Source: Archaeoglobaceae archaeon (lineage in GTDB: Archaea; Halobacteriota; Archaeoglobi; Archaeoglobales; Archaeoglobaceae). Taken from it: DNA of 39,211 bases. Position 1 is the stretch's first letter. Every line of letters begins with the position of its first letter. Position numbers and translations under genes: made by a program. The stretch spans positions 1-39,211 of the forward strand of contig JAMOPJ010000033.1 in the NCBI GenBank assembly GCA_027064525.1. The letters run 5' to 3'. Under the pieces are notes generated by a model, which did not search any database, had not been told where the DNA came from, and worked only from the letters and a program-made list of their open reading frames with translations. Positions 1 to 7,124 of the stretch are shown piece by piece.

Positions 1-253
1 TTGACACGATCACTACGGGAGCCATGATCCTCAGGTTCGCCAATCCTCTCTTAACGAGCTGCGGAGCGGACGAAAGAGCACTTGTGAGAGCCATTATCAG
101 TCCGGCACCTCTTATGAAGTCCACGTGGAACGGAAAGAACGCTGTCGTCAGCGGAACGAACAGAACTCCTCCTCCAACTCCAGATATCGGCGCCACGATA
201 CCTATCGCCAGAGTTAGCAGAAATAAGCACAGAGGCCAGAACCACCATACCAT
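1..253 (-). CDS. TauE/SafE-family anion (sulfite) exporter, N-terminal part
   Basis: The first 84 residues of a membrane protein are visible; the rest lies beyond the left edge of the window. A hydrophobic first helix (MVWWFWPLCLFLLTLAIG) is followed by SGVGGGVLFVPL, the glycine-rich loop typical of TauE/SafE (DUF81) permeases, then RGAGLIMALTSALSSAP, also typical of the family. The start at 253 is chosen because GGAGGTGA lies just upstream (258-265); the ATG at 248 opens an unrelated frame. Family members export sulfite, sulfoacetate or related anions; the substrate here cannot be told. It lies on the same strand as the UspA operon to its right and shares an upstream motif with it (273-296). 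Confidence 0.85.
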   Translation of the reverse strand, partial: MVWWFWPLCLFLLTLAIGIVAPISGVGGGVLFVPLTTAFFPFHVDFIRGAGLIMALTSALSSAPQLVKRGLANLRIMAPVVIVS

Positions 254-272
254 AAGCTCACCTCCGATGTTT

Positions 273-296
273 TTAACTCCGAATTTTACTCCGTTT
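273..296 (-). promoter_or_regulatory. Candidate operator upstream of the TauE gene, shared with the UspA operon
   Basis: Read on the minus strand, this 24-mer has two direct CGGAGT half sites 12 nt apart. It matches 2431-2454, in front of the UspA operon, at 21 of 24 positions. It lies about 20 nt before the TauE start; an AT-rich TATA-like element (ATTTATTTA) lies about 25 bp further upstream, so the motif would sit near the transcription start. Function is inferred. Confidence 0.4.
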
Positions 297-522
297 CTGA
301 CACCTTTGTTAGTGGTAAATAAATAATTTAAGATTAACTATTTATAATTTAATCAACAATAATTTAAATAATTAATAGGAATAATATCCAAGTAGCTCCA
401 AGTATTGATGTAACGAGGTATTTAAATTATCCACAACGTGGCGTCACAACCAATATCCACAATCGTGTTAGAAAAACGTGCAGACCGGAGATCAGAAATT
501 TGACACTTGATGGTGAGAATAA

Positions 523-1347
523 TCAAATTAAAAATTTATACATAAGAACAGGTATCTTCGAGTATCTTATTACAGAATCCGTGACTGTTCCGATGGGTAG
601 GCTATCGTCTAAACCCCTAGAGCCAACCACAATTACGCTCGCTTTTTGTTCTTCAGAAATTTTTGGGATTTCTCTGTGCGGGACTCCATACGCTATGATA
701 ACATCCGCATCTATACCCAAATTTTCAAGCTGATTTTTGATGTAATTTATTTTCGACTTCACTGCCGATTGATACATGTTGTTCTCCAAAACGTGTAATA
801 TTATTACTTCACTCTCATTCTGAAGTGCCACACGCTTTACACACTCAAAAATTTCGTTGGAATATCGAGAAAGATCGTGAGCATATACTATTTTACTGAA
901 CAAATTTGATAACTTCTTAGGATTCTTCACGACTAAAACGGATGTTTTAGACTTTCTTATAACGCCCTCACAGACACTTCCTATAAGAATATCCTTGGTT
1001 ATGCTCTTTCCCCTGCACCCTATTAGAATTACAGAAGTATTTTCCTTTGTAGCGATGTTTACGATTTCCGTTGCCGGGTCACCTACCGACAGTGTGTATT
1101 TAGCATTGAAACCGTGTTTCTGTAAAAGTTCGGCCAACCTCGATAGGTTTCCCAGTTTCTTCCGTTCCTCACACTTTATCCACGAACAGAAATCAAAATC
1201 GTTTCCAATACCGAGTATCTTGGCTATGTCTATTACATGCATGAGGATGATCTCACCAACGCCCATATTCTTCAACTTAGGAATATTCTTAAAAACATCG
1301 ATTGCGAATTTAGAAAAATCTGTTGGAAAAAGAATTTTTCTGAACAT
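523..1347 (-). CDS. Tandem universal stress protein (two UspA domains)
   Basis: A 274-residue protein with two UspA (PP-loop-like nucleotide-binding) domains. The first carries GDPATEI and the GCRGKS...GSVCEGV ATP-binding signature (family pattern G-2x-G-9x-G-S/T) near residues 110-130; the second carries VVGSRGLDDSLPIGTVTDSV near the C-terminus. Both signatures look intact, so ATP or AMP binding by both halves is likely. GAGGTGAT upstream of the ATG is a good ribosome site. It is the last gene of a three-gene minus-strand operon, 6 bp after a small Cys-rich gene and paired with a second UspA protein. Cytoplasmic; probable stress or nucleotide-sensing role, no specific partner known. Confidence 0.93.
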   Translation of the reverse strand: MFRKILFPTDFSKFAIDVFKNIPKLKNMGVGEIILMHVIDIAKILGIGNDFDFCSWIKCEERKKLGNLSRLAELLQKHGFNAKYTLSVGDPATEIVNIATKENTSVILIGCRGKSITKDILIGSVCEGVIRKSKTSVLVVKNPKKLSNLFSKIVYAHDLSRYSNEIFECVKRVALQNESEVIILHVLENNMYQSAVKSKINYIKNQLENLGIDADVIIAYGVPHREIPKISEEQKASVIVVGSRGLDDSLPIGTVTDSVIRYSKIPVLMYKFLI

Positions 1348-1353
1348 ATAATA

Positions 1354-1548
1354 TCACCTCGAGAATACTAAGACTGCAAATTTTCTAACCGATTTAAGCC
1401 TGAGCTCAAAGAGATATTCGAACAGCTGTTTTTGTTCCTTTGGAAGTAATGGATAGCAATCCGTCATGAAGTCCTTCCCAAACGGGCATAAACCAGAAAC
1501 GCACGGAAAACAGTATGAGCCGATCGAACATGGGAGAGCCAAAACCAT
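1354..1548 (-). CDS. Small Cys-rich protein in the UspA operon
   Basis: A 64-residue protein, not recognised. The ATG at 1548 shares one base with the TGA of the upstream UspA gene (TGATG), a translational-coupling layout, and GAGGTG precedes it; a TTG at 1560 would add four residues. The N-terminal half has five cysteines (MVLALPCSIGSYCFPC, then SGLC and TDC), which could hold a metal or an Fe-S cluster; the C-terminal half is charged and helical. Placement between two UspA genes, with nearly no gaps on either side, argues that it is real and works with them. The function is unknown. Confidence 0.65.
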   Translation of the reverse strand: MVLALPCSIGSYCFPCVSGLCPFGKDFMTDCYPLLPKEQKQLFEYLFELRLKSVRKFAVLVFSR

Positions 1549-2384
1549 CACCTCTTCCAAACGAAGATCGGAACATTCGACATTCTTACGATGATCTTAG
1601 TCGTGCTGCTGAGAGATCCTCCTTTGATCTGTGGCCTAAGTGCGATCATAGTCACTTTTTCCTCTTGGGCAGTTCTTAGTATTTCCCTAGATGGCCGTCC
1701 AAATTTTACGATAACCTTTATGTCTATGTTCTTCTCCGCAAATCTGTCTTTCAGCTCTTCCAAAATCTCTTTGGCTCTTTCGTATTCTCTGATCATCAAG
1801 TTGCTCGTGGATTCGGGAGGTAACATTGGAGCAACGACGTTAAGTAGCACGATCTTCTTATTTCCCGCTTTAGCCATAGCGTCTATATGATCCAGCACGC
1901 GTTCGTCCACTTCAAGTGGATAATGGACATATAAAATTTTATCAAATATATTTGGATTATCACCTCTGACGATTATCACGGGTGTTCTCGACTTTCTTAG
2001 AACGCCCTCCGCAACGCTACCAAGCAGAATAGTTTTCAAGACGCTGTTTCCTCTAGAACCCATTATGATCAGAGAAGCTCCAACCTTTTCGGCAACGCGA
2101 GCGATTTCGGTTGCGGGATCTCCAACGGGTATGTAGAACCAATCGACGCTGATACCCGCCTCTTGCAATCGATCCGCTAGCTCGAGTAGCCTATTTTCAG
2201 CGATTTCCTTTTCTTTACGTATCCACTCATCGATTTCACTGAATATAGTTTTCACCGTTTTATTTATATTGACAACTCTAACCGGAATAACTTCCCCGAA
2301 TAAATCTTTATACGTTTTTAAAATATTTGTTATTTTTTCAGTATATTCCGAAAAATCCGTAGCGAATATGACCCTATCAAACAC
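1548..2384 (-). CDS. Tandem universal stress protein (two UspA domains)
   Basis: A 278-residue protein. The first domain has GDPATEIA and IIMGSRGNSVLKTILLGS, a complete UspA ATP-binding signature. The second ends MIALRPQIKGGSLSSTTKII: the glycine pattern is degenerate, so this half probably does not bind nucleotide in the usual way. The start is GTG at 2384, preceded by a GGGGAGGGGAGGT purine tract; the ATG two bases earlier is out of frame. It is the first gene of the UspA - Cys-rich - UspA operon, with a shared candidate operator at 2431-2454 and a TATA-like TATTAAATA near 2456. Confidence 0.92.
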   Translation of the reverse strand: MFDRVIFATDFSEYTEKITNILKTYKDLFGEVIPVRVVNINKTVKTIFSEIDEWIRKEKEIAENRLLELADRLQEAGISVDWFYIPVGDPATEIARVAEKVGASLIIMGSRGNSVLKTILLGSVAEGVLRKSRTPVIIVRGDNPNIFDKILYVHYPLEVDERVLDHIDAMAKAGNKKIVLLNVVAPMLPPESTSNLMIREYERAKEILEELKDRFAEKNIDIKVIVKFGRPSREILRTAQEEKVTMIALRPQIKGGSLSSTTKIIVRMSNVPIFVWKR

Positions 2385-2430
2385 ATACCTCCCCTCCCCC
2401 GAGTTTTTAAACTAACTATTTACACCGGAA

Positions 2431-2454
2431 TTAACTCCGAACTTTATTCCGTAT
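2431..2454 (-). promoter_or_regulatory. Candidate operator of the UspA operon
   Basis: Minus-strand CGGAAT and CGGAGT half sites as direct repeats, matching the element at 273-296 upstream of the TauE gene at 21 of 24 positions. It lies between a TATA-like TATTAAATA (about 2452-2460) and the expected start of transcription, where a repressor would act. Inferred from position and repetition only. Confidence 0.4.
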
Positions 2455-2477
2455 TTAATACCGTTATTGACGGCAAC

Positions 2478-2487
2478 ATATATAAAT
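2478..2487 (+). promoter_or_regulatory. TATA box of the aIF2-alpha operon
   Basis: CATATATAAA lies in the short divergent region. Transcription starting about 25 bp downstream would begin near 2508, which excludes the ATG-like starts further upstream and supports an internal start for aIF2-alpha. Confidence 0.5.
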
Positions 2488-2601
2488 TTTTCCAAAAAAA
2501 TAAAACGATTAAAAATTATAATGATTGAAGGATCGAGTTCGACGAAAGGATTTAAATTACCTAAAGTCGAGCACCTTGGGATGAGCGAGGAGCAGAAGTT
2601 G

Positions 2602-3387
2602 ATGATAAAGAGGGACGGTTATCCTTCACCCGGTGAGATAGTTATAGGGACTGTTACGAGGGTTCTCGATTTCGGTGCTTTCGTTTCTTTAGATGAGTAT
2701 GAAGATAAAGAAGGTATGGTTCACATAAGTGAGGTTGCACCGGGCTGGGTAAAGGACATCAGAGATTACGTCAAGAAGGGGCAAAAGGTCGTCTGCAAGG
2801 TTTTGAGCGTGAATCCTAAAAGAGGTCACATCGATTTGTCCATTAAGGATGTTACCGAAAGGCAGAAGAAGGAGAAGTGGCAACAGTGGAAGAGTGAGCT
2901 TAGGGCGTTTAAATGGCTTGAGATAGCCGGGGAGAAGGTTGGCTTGAGCCATGAGGAGCTCGTCAAGGTTGGTAAGAAACTCATTAAAGAATATGACACC
3001 ATTTACGAGGCCTTTGAGGAGGCGGCTTTTGAAGGTTATGAGGTTTTGGTGCCGATAGTTGGAGAGGAGCTCGCTAAAGCGATAGCGGAGATAGCGAGAG
3101 AGAACGTAAAGCCTCCGAGGGTTAAGGTTAGGGGATACTTCGAACTGAAGAGCTTGGCTCCGGATGGCATCGAGAGGATAAAGAAGGCTTTGATGGAAGC
3201 TTACAAGGCGGCGAAGGGAGGTGTAAAGATCACAGTTGAATACATCGGCGCTCCGAAGTATAGGATCGTGGTCGAGGCTGAAGACTACAAAGTTGCTGAG
3301 AAGACGCTTAAAGATGCGGTCAACAAGGTTCTAAAGACGATTAAGAAATTGGGAGGCTACGGCAACTTCGTGAGGGAAGCGGCATGA
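2602..3387 (+). CDS. Translation initiation factor aIF2, alpha subunit
   Basis: The alpha subunit of the archaeal aIF2 trimer, which delivers initiator tRNA to the small ribosomal subunit. An N-terminal S1/OB domain is clear (YPSPGEIVIGTVTRV, FGAFVSLDEY, GMVHISEVAPGWVKDIRDYV), followed by the helical domain and a C-terminal alpha/beta domain (IGAPKYRIVVEAEDYKVAEK). The start chosen gives 261 residues, near the usual 260-275, and begins just before the conserved YP.pGE block, with GAGGAG upstream. Alternatives are the ATGs at 2581 (268 aa) and 2521. Its stop overlaps the Nop10 start (ATGA), forming an operon with Nop10 and a PAC2 protein, a common archaeal arrangement. Confidence 0.96.
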   Translation: MIKRDGYPSPGEIVIGTVTRVLDFGAFVSLDEYEDKEGMVHISEVAPGWVKDIRDYVKKGQKVVCKVLSVNPKRGHIDLSIKDVTERQKKEKWQQWKSELRAFKWLEIAGEKVGLSHEELVKVGKKLIKEYDTIYEAFEEAAFEGYEVLVPIVGEELAKAIAEIARENVKPPRVKVRGYFELKSLAPDGIERIKKALMEAYKAAKGGVKITVEYIGAPKYRIVVEAEDYKVAEKTLKDAVNKVLKTIKKLGGYGNFVREAA

Positions 3388-3584
3388 AGGTTAGAATGAG
3401 AAAGTGTCCGAATTGCGGGAGATACACTCTCAAGGATGTTTGCCCGAAATGCGGCAACAAAACTTACATGCCGATCCCGCCAAAGTTCTCCCCCGAAGAT
3501 CCTTACGGTAAGTATAGGAGGAAGCTTAGAAAGGAGGTCGGATTTTTTAGCATAGGGAGGTGGCATCATGCTAAAGAGAGTTGA
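3384..3584 (+). CDS. H/ACA RNP protein Nop10
   Basis: A 66-residue protein with the Nop10 zinc ribbon CPNCGRYTLKDVCPKCG, then PPKFSPEDPYGKYRRKLRKE, the family's RNA/Cbf5-binding linker and helix. Nop10 joins Cbf5, Gar1 and L7Ae in the H/ACA ribonucleoprotein that makes pseudouridine in rRNA. The start overlaps the aIF2-alpha stop by 4 bp (ATGA); a second ATG 12 bp later is possible. The last six residues overlap the next gene by 17 bp. Gar1, a partner in the same particle, is at 31102 in this window. Confidence 0.95.
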   Translation: MKVRMRKCPNCGRYTLKDVCPKCGNKTYMPIPPKFSPEDPYGKYRRKLRKEVGFFSIGRWHHAKES

Positions 3585-4347
3585 TGTTCGCTATTTGAAG
3601 CAGCCCGAAGACGTGGGCTTGGAGAAACCGGTATTCATCGAAGGGTTGCCGGGAATAGGGCATGTTGGAAAGCTTGTGGCGGATCACTTGGTTAAGGAGC
3701 TGAAAGCTGAGAAGGTTGTCGAAATATATTCGCACCACTTTCCCCCTCAAGTCATGGTGAACGAAGACGGAACGATAAGACTGCCGAAAAACGAGGTCTA
3801 CGCTTACAAGTCCGATAGAGACTCGCCCGATCTCCTCATACTCGTTGGAGATTTCCAAAGCATGAACGGAGAAGGTCACTTCGAACTCGTGAACGCTTAC
3901 ATCGATGTTGCGAAAAGGTTCGGAGCGGTTAGGATATATACATTGGGAGGTTATGGAGTAGGTAAGCTCGTCGAGGAGCCATACGTGATCGGAGCGGCAA
4001 ACAGCCTCAAACTCGTTGAGGAATTAAAGAGCTACGGCGTCAAAATTGAGAGAGGAGAGCCGAGCGGTGGGATAATAGGAGCTTCCGGTCTGCTTTTGGG
4101 AGTCTCACAGCTCGAAGGAATTGAAGCAGCATGCCTTATGGGTGTCACATCTGGCTACATGGTCGATCCAAAGAGCGCGAAAGCCGTTCTCGAAGTGCTG
4201 ATGAGGATGCTCAACCTCAAGGTGAGCGTTGACGCGTTGGATGAAAGGGCCAAGGAGATGGAGAAGCTCATAGCTCAGATAAAGGAGATGCAGGAAGCAG
4301 TTATGCAACAGTGGAAGAGCGACGAGGATCTGAGATACTTCAGGTAA
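3568..4347 (+). CDS. PAC2-family protein (proteasome assembly chaperone-like)
   Basis: A 259-residue member of the archaeal PAC2 (proteasome assembly chaperone 2) family, with the signature FIEGLPGIGHVGKLVADHL near residue 24, YTLGGYGVGKL in the middle and the family's SGGIIGASGLLLG. The C-terminus (residues 210-250) is a charged helix resembling a coiled coil. Archaeal homologues have been linked to proteasome assembly, but the role of this one is not shown by the sequence. It overlaps Nop10 by 17 bp and ends the aIF2-alpha operon; GGGAGGTGG just upstream is a strong ribosome site. Confidence 0.88.
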   Translation: MLKRVDVRYLKQPEDVGLEKPVFIEGLPGIGHVGKLVADHLVKELKAEKVVEIYSHHFPPQVMVNEDGTIRLPKNEVYAYKSDRDSPDLLILVGDFQSMNGEGHFELVNAYIDVAKRFGAVRIYTLGGYGVGKLVEEPYVIGAANSLKLVEELKSYGVKIERGEPSGGIIGASGLLLGVSQLEGIEAACLMGVTSGYMVDPKSAKAVLEVLMRMLNLKVSVDALDERAKEMEKLIAQIKEMQEAVMQQWKSDEDLRYFR

Positions 4348-4473
4348 TTAAAATTTTTCATGATCTCTCAATTTTCGATTATTCAAGCCTTTTCAATCCG
4401 AACAGAGGTTGGAGTCCAAGTTCCTTTACCTTCTGTCGCTAAGAAGGTTCGCTTTTTACAGTAAATGGAAAAG

Positions 4474-4529
4474 TTGGCAACCAACAAAGTCTATGAGTTT
4501 ATAAGGCTTTATAAAGACTTGATTGCCAA
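4474..4529. repeat. Three-tier inverted repeat upstream of pyruvate kinase
   Basis: Outer arms TTGGCAA (4474-4480) / TTGCCAA (4523-4529), middle arms AAGTC (4487-4491) / GACTT (4516-4520), inner arms TTTATAA (4498-4504) / TTATAAA (4509-4515) around a 4-nt GGCT loop. It could be an RNA hairpin, an operator or a decayed element. It ends 87 bp before the pyk start. The rest of the gap 4348-4615 shows no gene. Confidence 0.5.
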
Positions 4530-4615
4530 AATTCGAACTTTGTCATCTACTGGTTAGGGCGGGGAAGGGTCACTTACTGAACCATCAAGCTTTTAGCTTT
4601 TAAATAGGAATTTTT

Positions 4616-6016
4616 ATGATGCTTTCAGCTCACAAGACGAAGATAATAGCTACGATAGGCCCATCTTCAAACTCAAAGGAGGTTTTGAGAAAGCTTATAA
4701 GGTCGGGAATGAGCATTGCAAGGATAAACTTTGCCCATGGATGTTTTGAGGAACATGCCAAGGTCGTTGAGAGAATAAGATCTATTGCGGAGAGGCTTGA
4801 AAGGAGAGTTGCGATTTTGGGTGATCTACCCGGAGTAAAGATAAGGATCGGAAAGCTTGAAAAAGAGCCGATAATTCTGAACAGAGGTCGGAGGGTTGTG
4901 CTCACTACAAGGGATATCGAGGGAAACGATACTGAAATACCGGTGGAGTTCAAGGATTTTCCGAAGATCGTGAGTAAGGGTGATGTGATCCATCTAAACG
5001 ACGGATACATCAAGCTGAAAGTTGAAGATGTCAAAAACGGGGATGTTATCTGTAGAGTTTTGGTTGGGGGCAAACTGTTCAGCAGGAAGGGGATAAACGT
5101 TCCGAAGGCAGAGTTGCCCCTCGAAGCCTTAACTGAAAGAGATTTTGAAATCCTCGAATTCATGATCGAGCTCGGTTTTGATGCAGTAGGGGTTTCTTTT
5201 GTCGGATCTGCTTACGACATAATCAAAGTCAAGAGATTCGTTCAAAAACGTTCGGAGATGTTCGTAATAGCAAAGATTGAGAGGGTTGATGCTGTCAAGA
5301 ACTTCGACGAGATCCTGAGTTCTTCGGATGGCATAATGATAGCCAGAGGCGATTTGGGCGTCGAGATCCCGATCGAAAAACTCCCGATAATTCAAAAGAA
5401 GTTGATAAGGAAAGCTAATTATGAAGGAAAGCCAGCGATAACCGCCACGCAGATGCTCGAATCGATGACTACTGATAAGATGCCTACGAGGGCTGAGGTG
5501 ACGGATGTTGCCAACGCGATCTTGGATGGGAGCGATGCAGTGATGCTTTCCGAGGAAACGGCGGTTGGAAAGTATCCTGTTGATGCTGTTAGGATGATGG
5601 CTAAGATCGCGAGAACTACGGAAACGTATCTGAAGCCAACTCTGGATGTTGAGGAGATACGGAAGGGTGGAACGATAAAGGATGCGATTTCCGTAGGGAT
5701 AATCGAGGCTTTGAGAATCGTTAACGTCAAGTTCATAGTTACGCCTACTAAGACAGGCAGAACTCCTCGCCTTATCTCTCGATTTAGGCCAAAGCAGTGG
5801 ATATTGGCATTCAGTGATAACGAAAGGACTTGCGGAGGTTTGATGTTCTCATACGGCGTTCAGCCATTTTTACTTGAGGAGGGGTTTGATGAGACGAATA
5901 TTATGAAGCTTCTCAAGGATCTTGGTCTGTTGAAGTCGGGGGACACGATTATGATAACGGAAAGCAGGCCGGCTGAGGTTGGGACAAACACTATAAGGAT
6001 TCTGAGAGTAGATTGA
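4616..6016 (+). CDS. pyk: Pyruvate kinase
   Basis: Catalyses phosphoenolpyruvate + ADP to pyruvate + ATP, the last glycolytic step, in the cytoplasm. The 466 residues cover the usual A, B and C domains: TKIIATIGPSS at the N-terminus, the catalytic-lysine signature IAKIERVDAVKNFDEIL near 219, IARGDLGVEIP (Mg/phosphate site) near 241, ITATQMLESM near 275, and a C-terminal domain ending in GTNTIRI. No extra PEP-utiliser domain is present. ATG at 4616 or 4619 are both possible; AGGA lies 8 bp before. Monocistronic: a long non-coding gap precedes it and a guide RNA follows immediately. Confidence 0.97.
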   Translation: MMLSAHKTKIIATIGPSSNSKEVLRKLIRSGMSIARINFAHGCFEEHAKVVERIRSIAERLERRVAILGDLPGVKIRIGKLEKEPIILNRGRRVVLTTRDIEGNDTEIPVEFKDFPKIVSKGDVIHLNDGYIKLKVEDVKNGDVICRVLVGGKLFSRKGINVPKAELPLEALTERDFEILEFMIELGFDAVGVSFVGSAYDIIKVKRFVQKRSEMFVIAKIERVDAVKNFDEILSSSDGIMIARGDLGVEIPIEKLPIIQKKLIRKANYEGKPAITATQMLESMTTDKMPTRAEVTDVANAILDGSDAVMLSEETAVGKYPVDAVRMMAKIARTTETYLKPTLDVEEIRKGGTIKDAISVGIIEALRIVNVKFIVTPTKTGRTPRLISRFRPKQWILAFSDNERTCGGLMFSYGVQPFLLEEGFDETNIMKLLKDLGLLKSGDTIMITESRPAEVGTNTIRILRVD

Positions 6017-6077
6017 TATGGGATGATGATGGACCTCCTTACTGATGCGTGATGAGAGAGTCCCGTTCTGACCTCCA
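6017..6077 (+). ncRNA. C/D-box guide RNA (2'-O-methylation guide)
   Basis: All four boxes occur in order at archaeal spacing: C ATGATGA (6023-6029), 12-nt guide TGGACCTCCTTA, D' CTGA (6042-6045), 3-nt spacer, C' GTGATGA (6049-6055), 12-nt guide GAGAGTCCCGTT, D CTGA (6068-6071). Every box matches consensus. Under the N+5 rule the first guide would methylate the G in UAAG-G-AGGUCCA and the second the G in AACG-G-GACUCUC; I did not identify the target RNAs. It begins right after the pyk stop, so it may be processed from the pyk transcript, and it is antisense to the end of the membrane-protein gene at 6039. Confidence 0.8.
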
Positions 6078-6482
6078 CACCTTCTCCAAATCTTCTTTAA
6101 ATATCTTTGGGAGAACTATCGGTATTCCGATGTGCCTCTCAAGCACCACGAAATCCCCTTCGGCCCTTATCCTCTTGAAGTTCTTCCAACGGATGAGTTG
6201 CCCGTTTATTCGAATACCAGTCGAAGTGATTTCGTAGGTTTTAGGTTTCGTCGACTGGTAAATCAATATGATAGGATATATCACCGTGAAATAGCATGCA
6301 TAGAATATCCAGAATGCCGTGGATATGCAGAATCCGTATTTGGATATGAGATAGCAGTTATACCAGAAGGCGAATACTCCAAGGACGGGTATTATAAAAA
6401 TCAGCTTCATCTTTCCGGAGAGCTCGAACCTCTTAAATCTCTCGAACTCAAATCTCCTGTCACTTTTGAAAACTACTCTCAC
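6039..6482 (-). CDS. Small membrane protein with cytosolic PH-like tail
   Basis: A 147-residue protein, not assigned to a named family. Residues 1-22 are basic, two hydrophobic segments follow (about 26-45 and 53-76), and the rest (YEITSTGIRINGQLIRWKNF, then FVVLERH) has the beta-strand look of bacterial PH-like domains in small two-helix membrane proteins. That resemblance is by eye. Its 3' end overlaps the C/D RNA on the other strand. It is transcribed divergently from the Cys-rich gene at 6518, with only 35 bp between the starts. Confidence 0.7.
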   Translation of the reverse strand: MRVVFKSDRRFEFERFKRFELSGKMKLIFIIPVLGVFAFWYNCYLISKYGFCISTAFWIFYACYFTVIYPIILIYQSTKPKTYEITSTGIRINGQLIRWKNFKRIRAEGDFVVLERHIGIPIVLPKIFKEDLEKVWRSERDSLITHQ

Positions 6483-6517
6483 AAACGTAAATATAACTCC
6501 TCGAAGATAAGAATTTC

Positions 6518-7000
6518 GTGAGCGTTGAGGATAGAATTACGCTCGCAAAAGTCATTTATAATCGATTTGGGGACGAGTTGAAGAGTAGATACAATGAAAT
6601 CCTACGCAAGCTCGATGAGGCAATAGATGAAACTTGGAGATACATGCGCTCCACTGGAATCACGGAAATCTGCAAGCAGTGTGCGTTGGAGACTGGAAGT
6701 TGTTGTCGGAGATGGGTTGAAGATCTATACGATGAGATTATCTTGGTGATAAATCTGCTGTTGGGCGTTGAATTTCCAAAGGAAAGGTTTAAAGAAGAAC
6801 TTTGCTTCTTTTGTGGGAAGAACGGTTGCATGCTTAGGGCAAGGGAGGGGACTTGTGTAACCTATCTATGCGATAGGATCGATGTGGATAGAACGGAGTT
6901 CAACAAAGTTTGCTCGTTAGAGCTTGGATATCTGTCGTTGTTAAAGGTTAAGATAAGGAGATTCATCGATCAGAGGGTTCCACGATCCTCATCGCCTTAG
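6518..7000 (+). CDS. Cysteine-rich protein, possible metal/Fe-S binder
   Basis: A 160-residue protein starting at GTG, probably leaderless (ATATAACT lies about 25 bp upstream). The N-terminal third is helical and charged. Cysteines cluster as CKQCALETGSCCRRW (about residues 51-65) and CFFCGKNGC followed by GTCVTYLC, a layout like the zinc/iron-chelating proteins of the YkgJ type. The clusters suggest one or two metal sites; no catalytic motif is seen. The last few codons overlap a candidate minus-strand C/D RNA, so the C-terminal residues may be poorly conserved. Confidence 0.75.
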   Translation: MSVEDRITLAKVIYNRFGDELKSRYNEILRKLDEAIDETWRYMRSTGITEICKQCALETGSCCRRWVEDLYDEIILVINLLLGVEFPKERFKEELCFFCGKNGCMLRAREGTCVTYLCDRIDVDRTEFNKVCSLELGYLSLLKVKIRRFIDQRVPRSSSP

Positions 7001-7030
7001 CTCGGATTCTGGCGGTTTCATCATCCTCAA
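6965..7030 (-). ncRNA. Candidate C/D-box guide RNA, minus strand
   Basis: On the minus strand: C ATGATGA (7024-7018), 12-nt guide AACCGCCAGAAT, D' CCGA (7005-7002, one mismatch to CTGA), 6-nt spacer, C' GCGATGA (6995-6989, one mismatch), 15-nt guide GGATCGTGGAACCCT, D CTGA (6973-6970). Spacing fits an archaeal sRNA, but two boxes are off consensus and the 3' half overlaps the end of the Cys-rich gene, so this is weaker than its neighbours. Its C box lies 39 bp from the C box of the plus-strand sRNA at 7056, making a divergent pair. Confidence 0.45.
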
Positions 7031-7055
7031 AGTTTATTACTCTTAAAGGTTAAAT

Positions 7056-7124
7056 GTTTTCGATGATGAGGGTAGCTCTACGCTGAGCGATCGCGATGAA
7101 GAGCTCGAACCCGCTGATTCAAAC
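7056..7124 (+). ncRNA. C/D-box guide RNA
   Basis: C ATGATGA (7063-7069), 13-nt guide GGGTAGCTCTACG, D' CTGA (7083-7086), spacer, C' GCGATGA (7093-7099), 14-nt guide AGAGCTCGAACCCG, D CTGA (7114-7117). GTTT before the C box can pair with AAAC after the D box as a terminal stem. The D guide is complementary to CGGGTTCGAGCTCT, which resembles a tRNA T-arm (GGTTCGA), so a tRNA target is possible; the D' guide's target is unknown. The C' box differs from consensus at one base, as is common. Confidence 0.75.

Noticed and set aside
6132-6521. 129-codon plus-strand frame
   Set aside because: Shadow of the membrane-protein gene on the minus strand, which shows proper hydrophobic helices.
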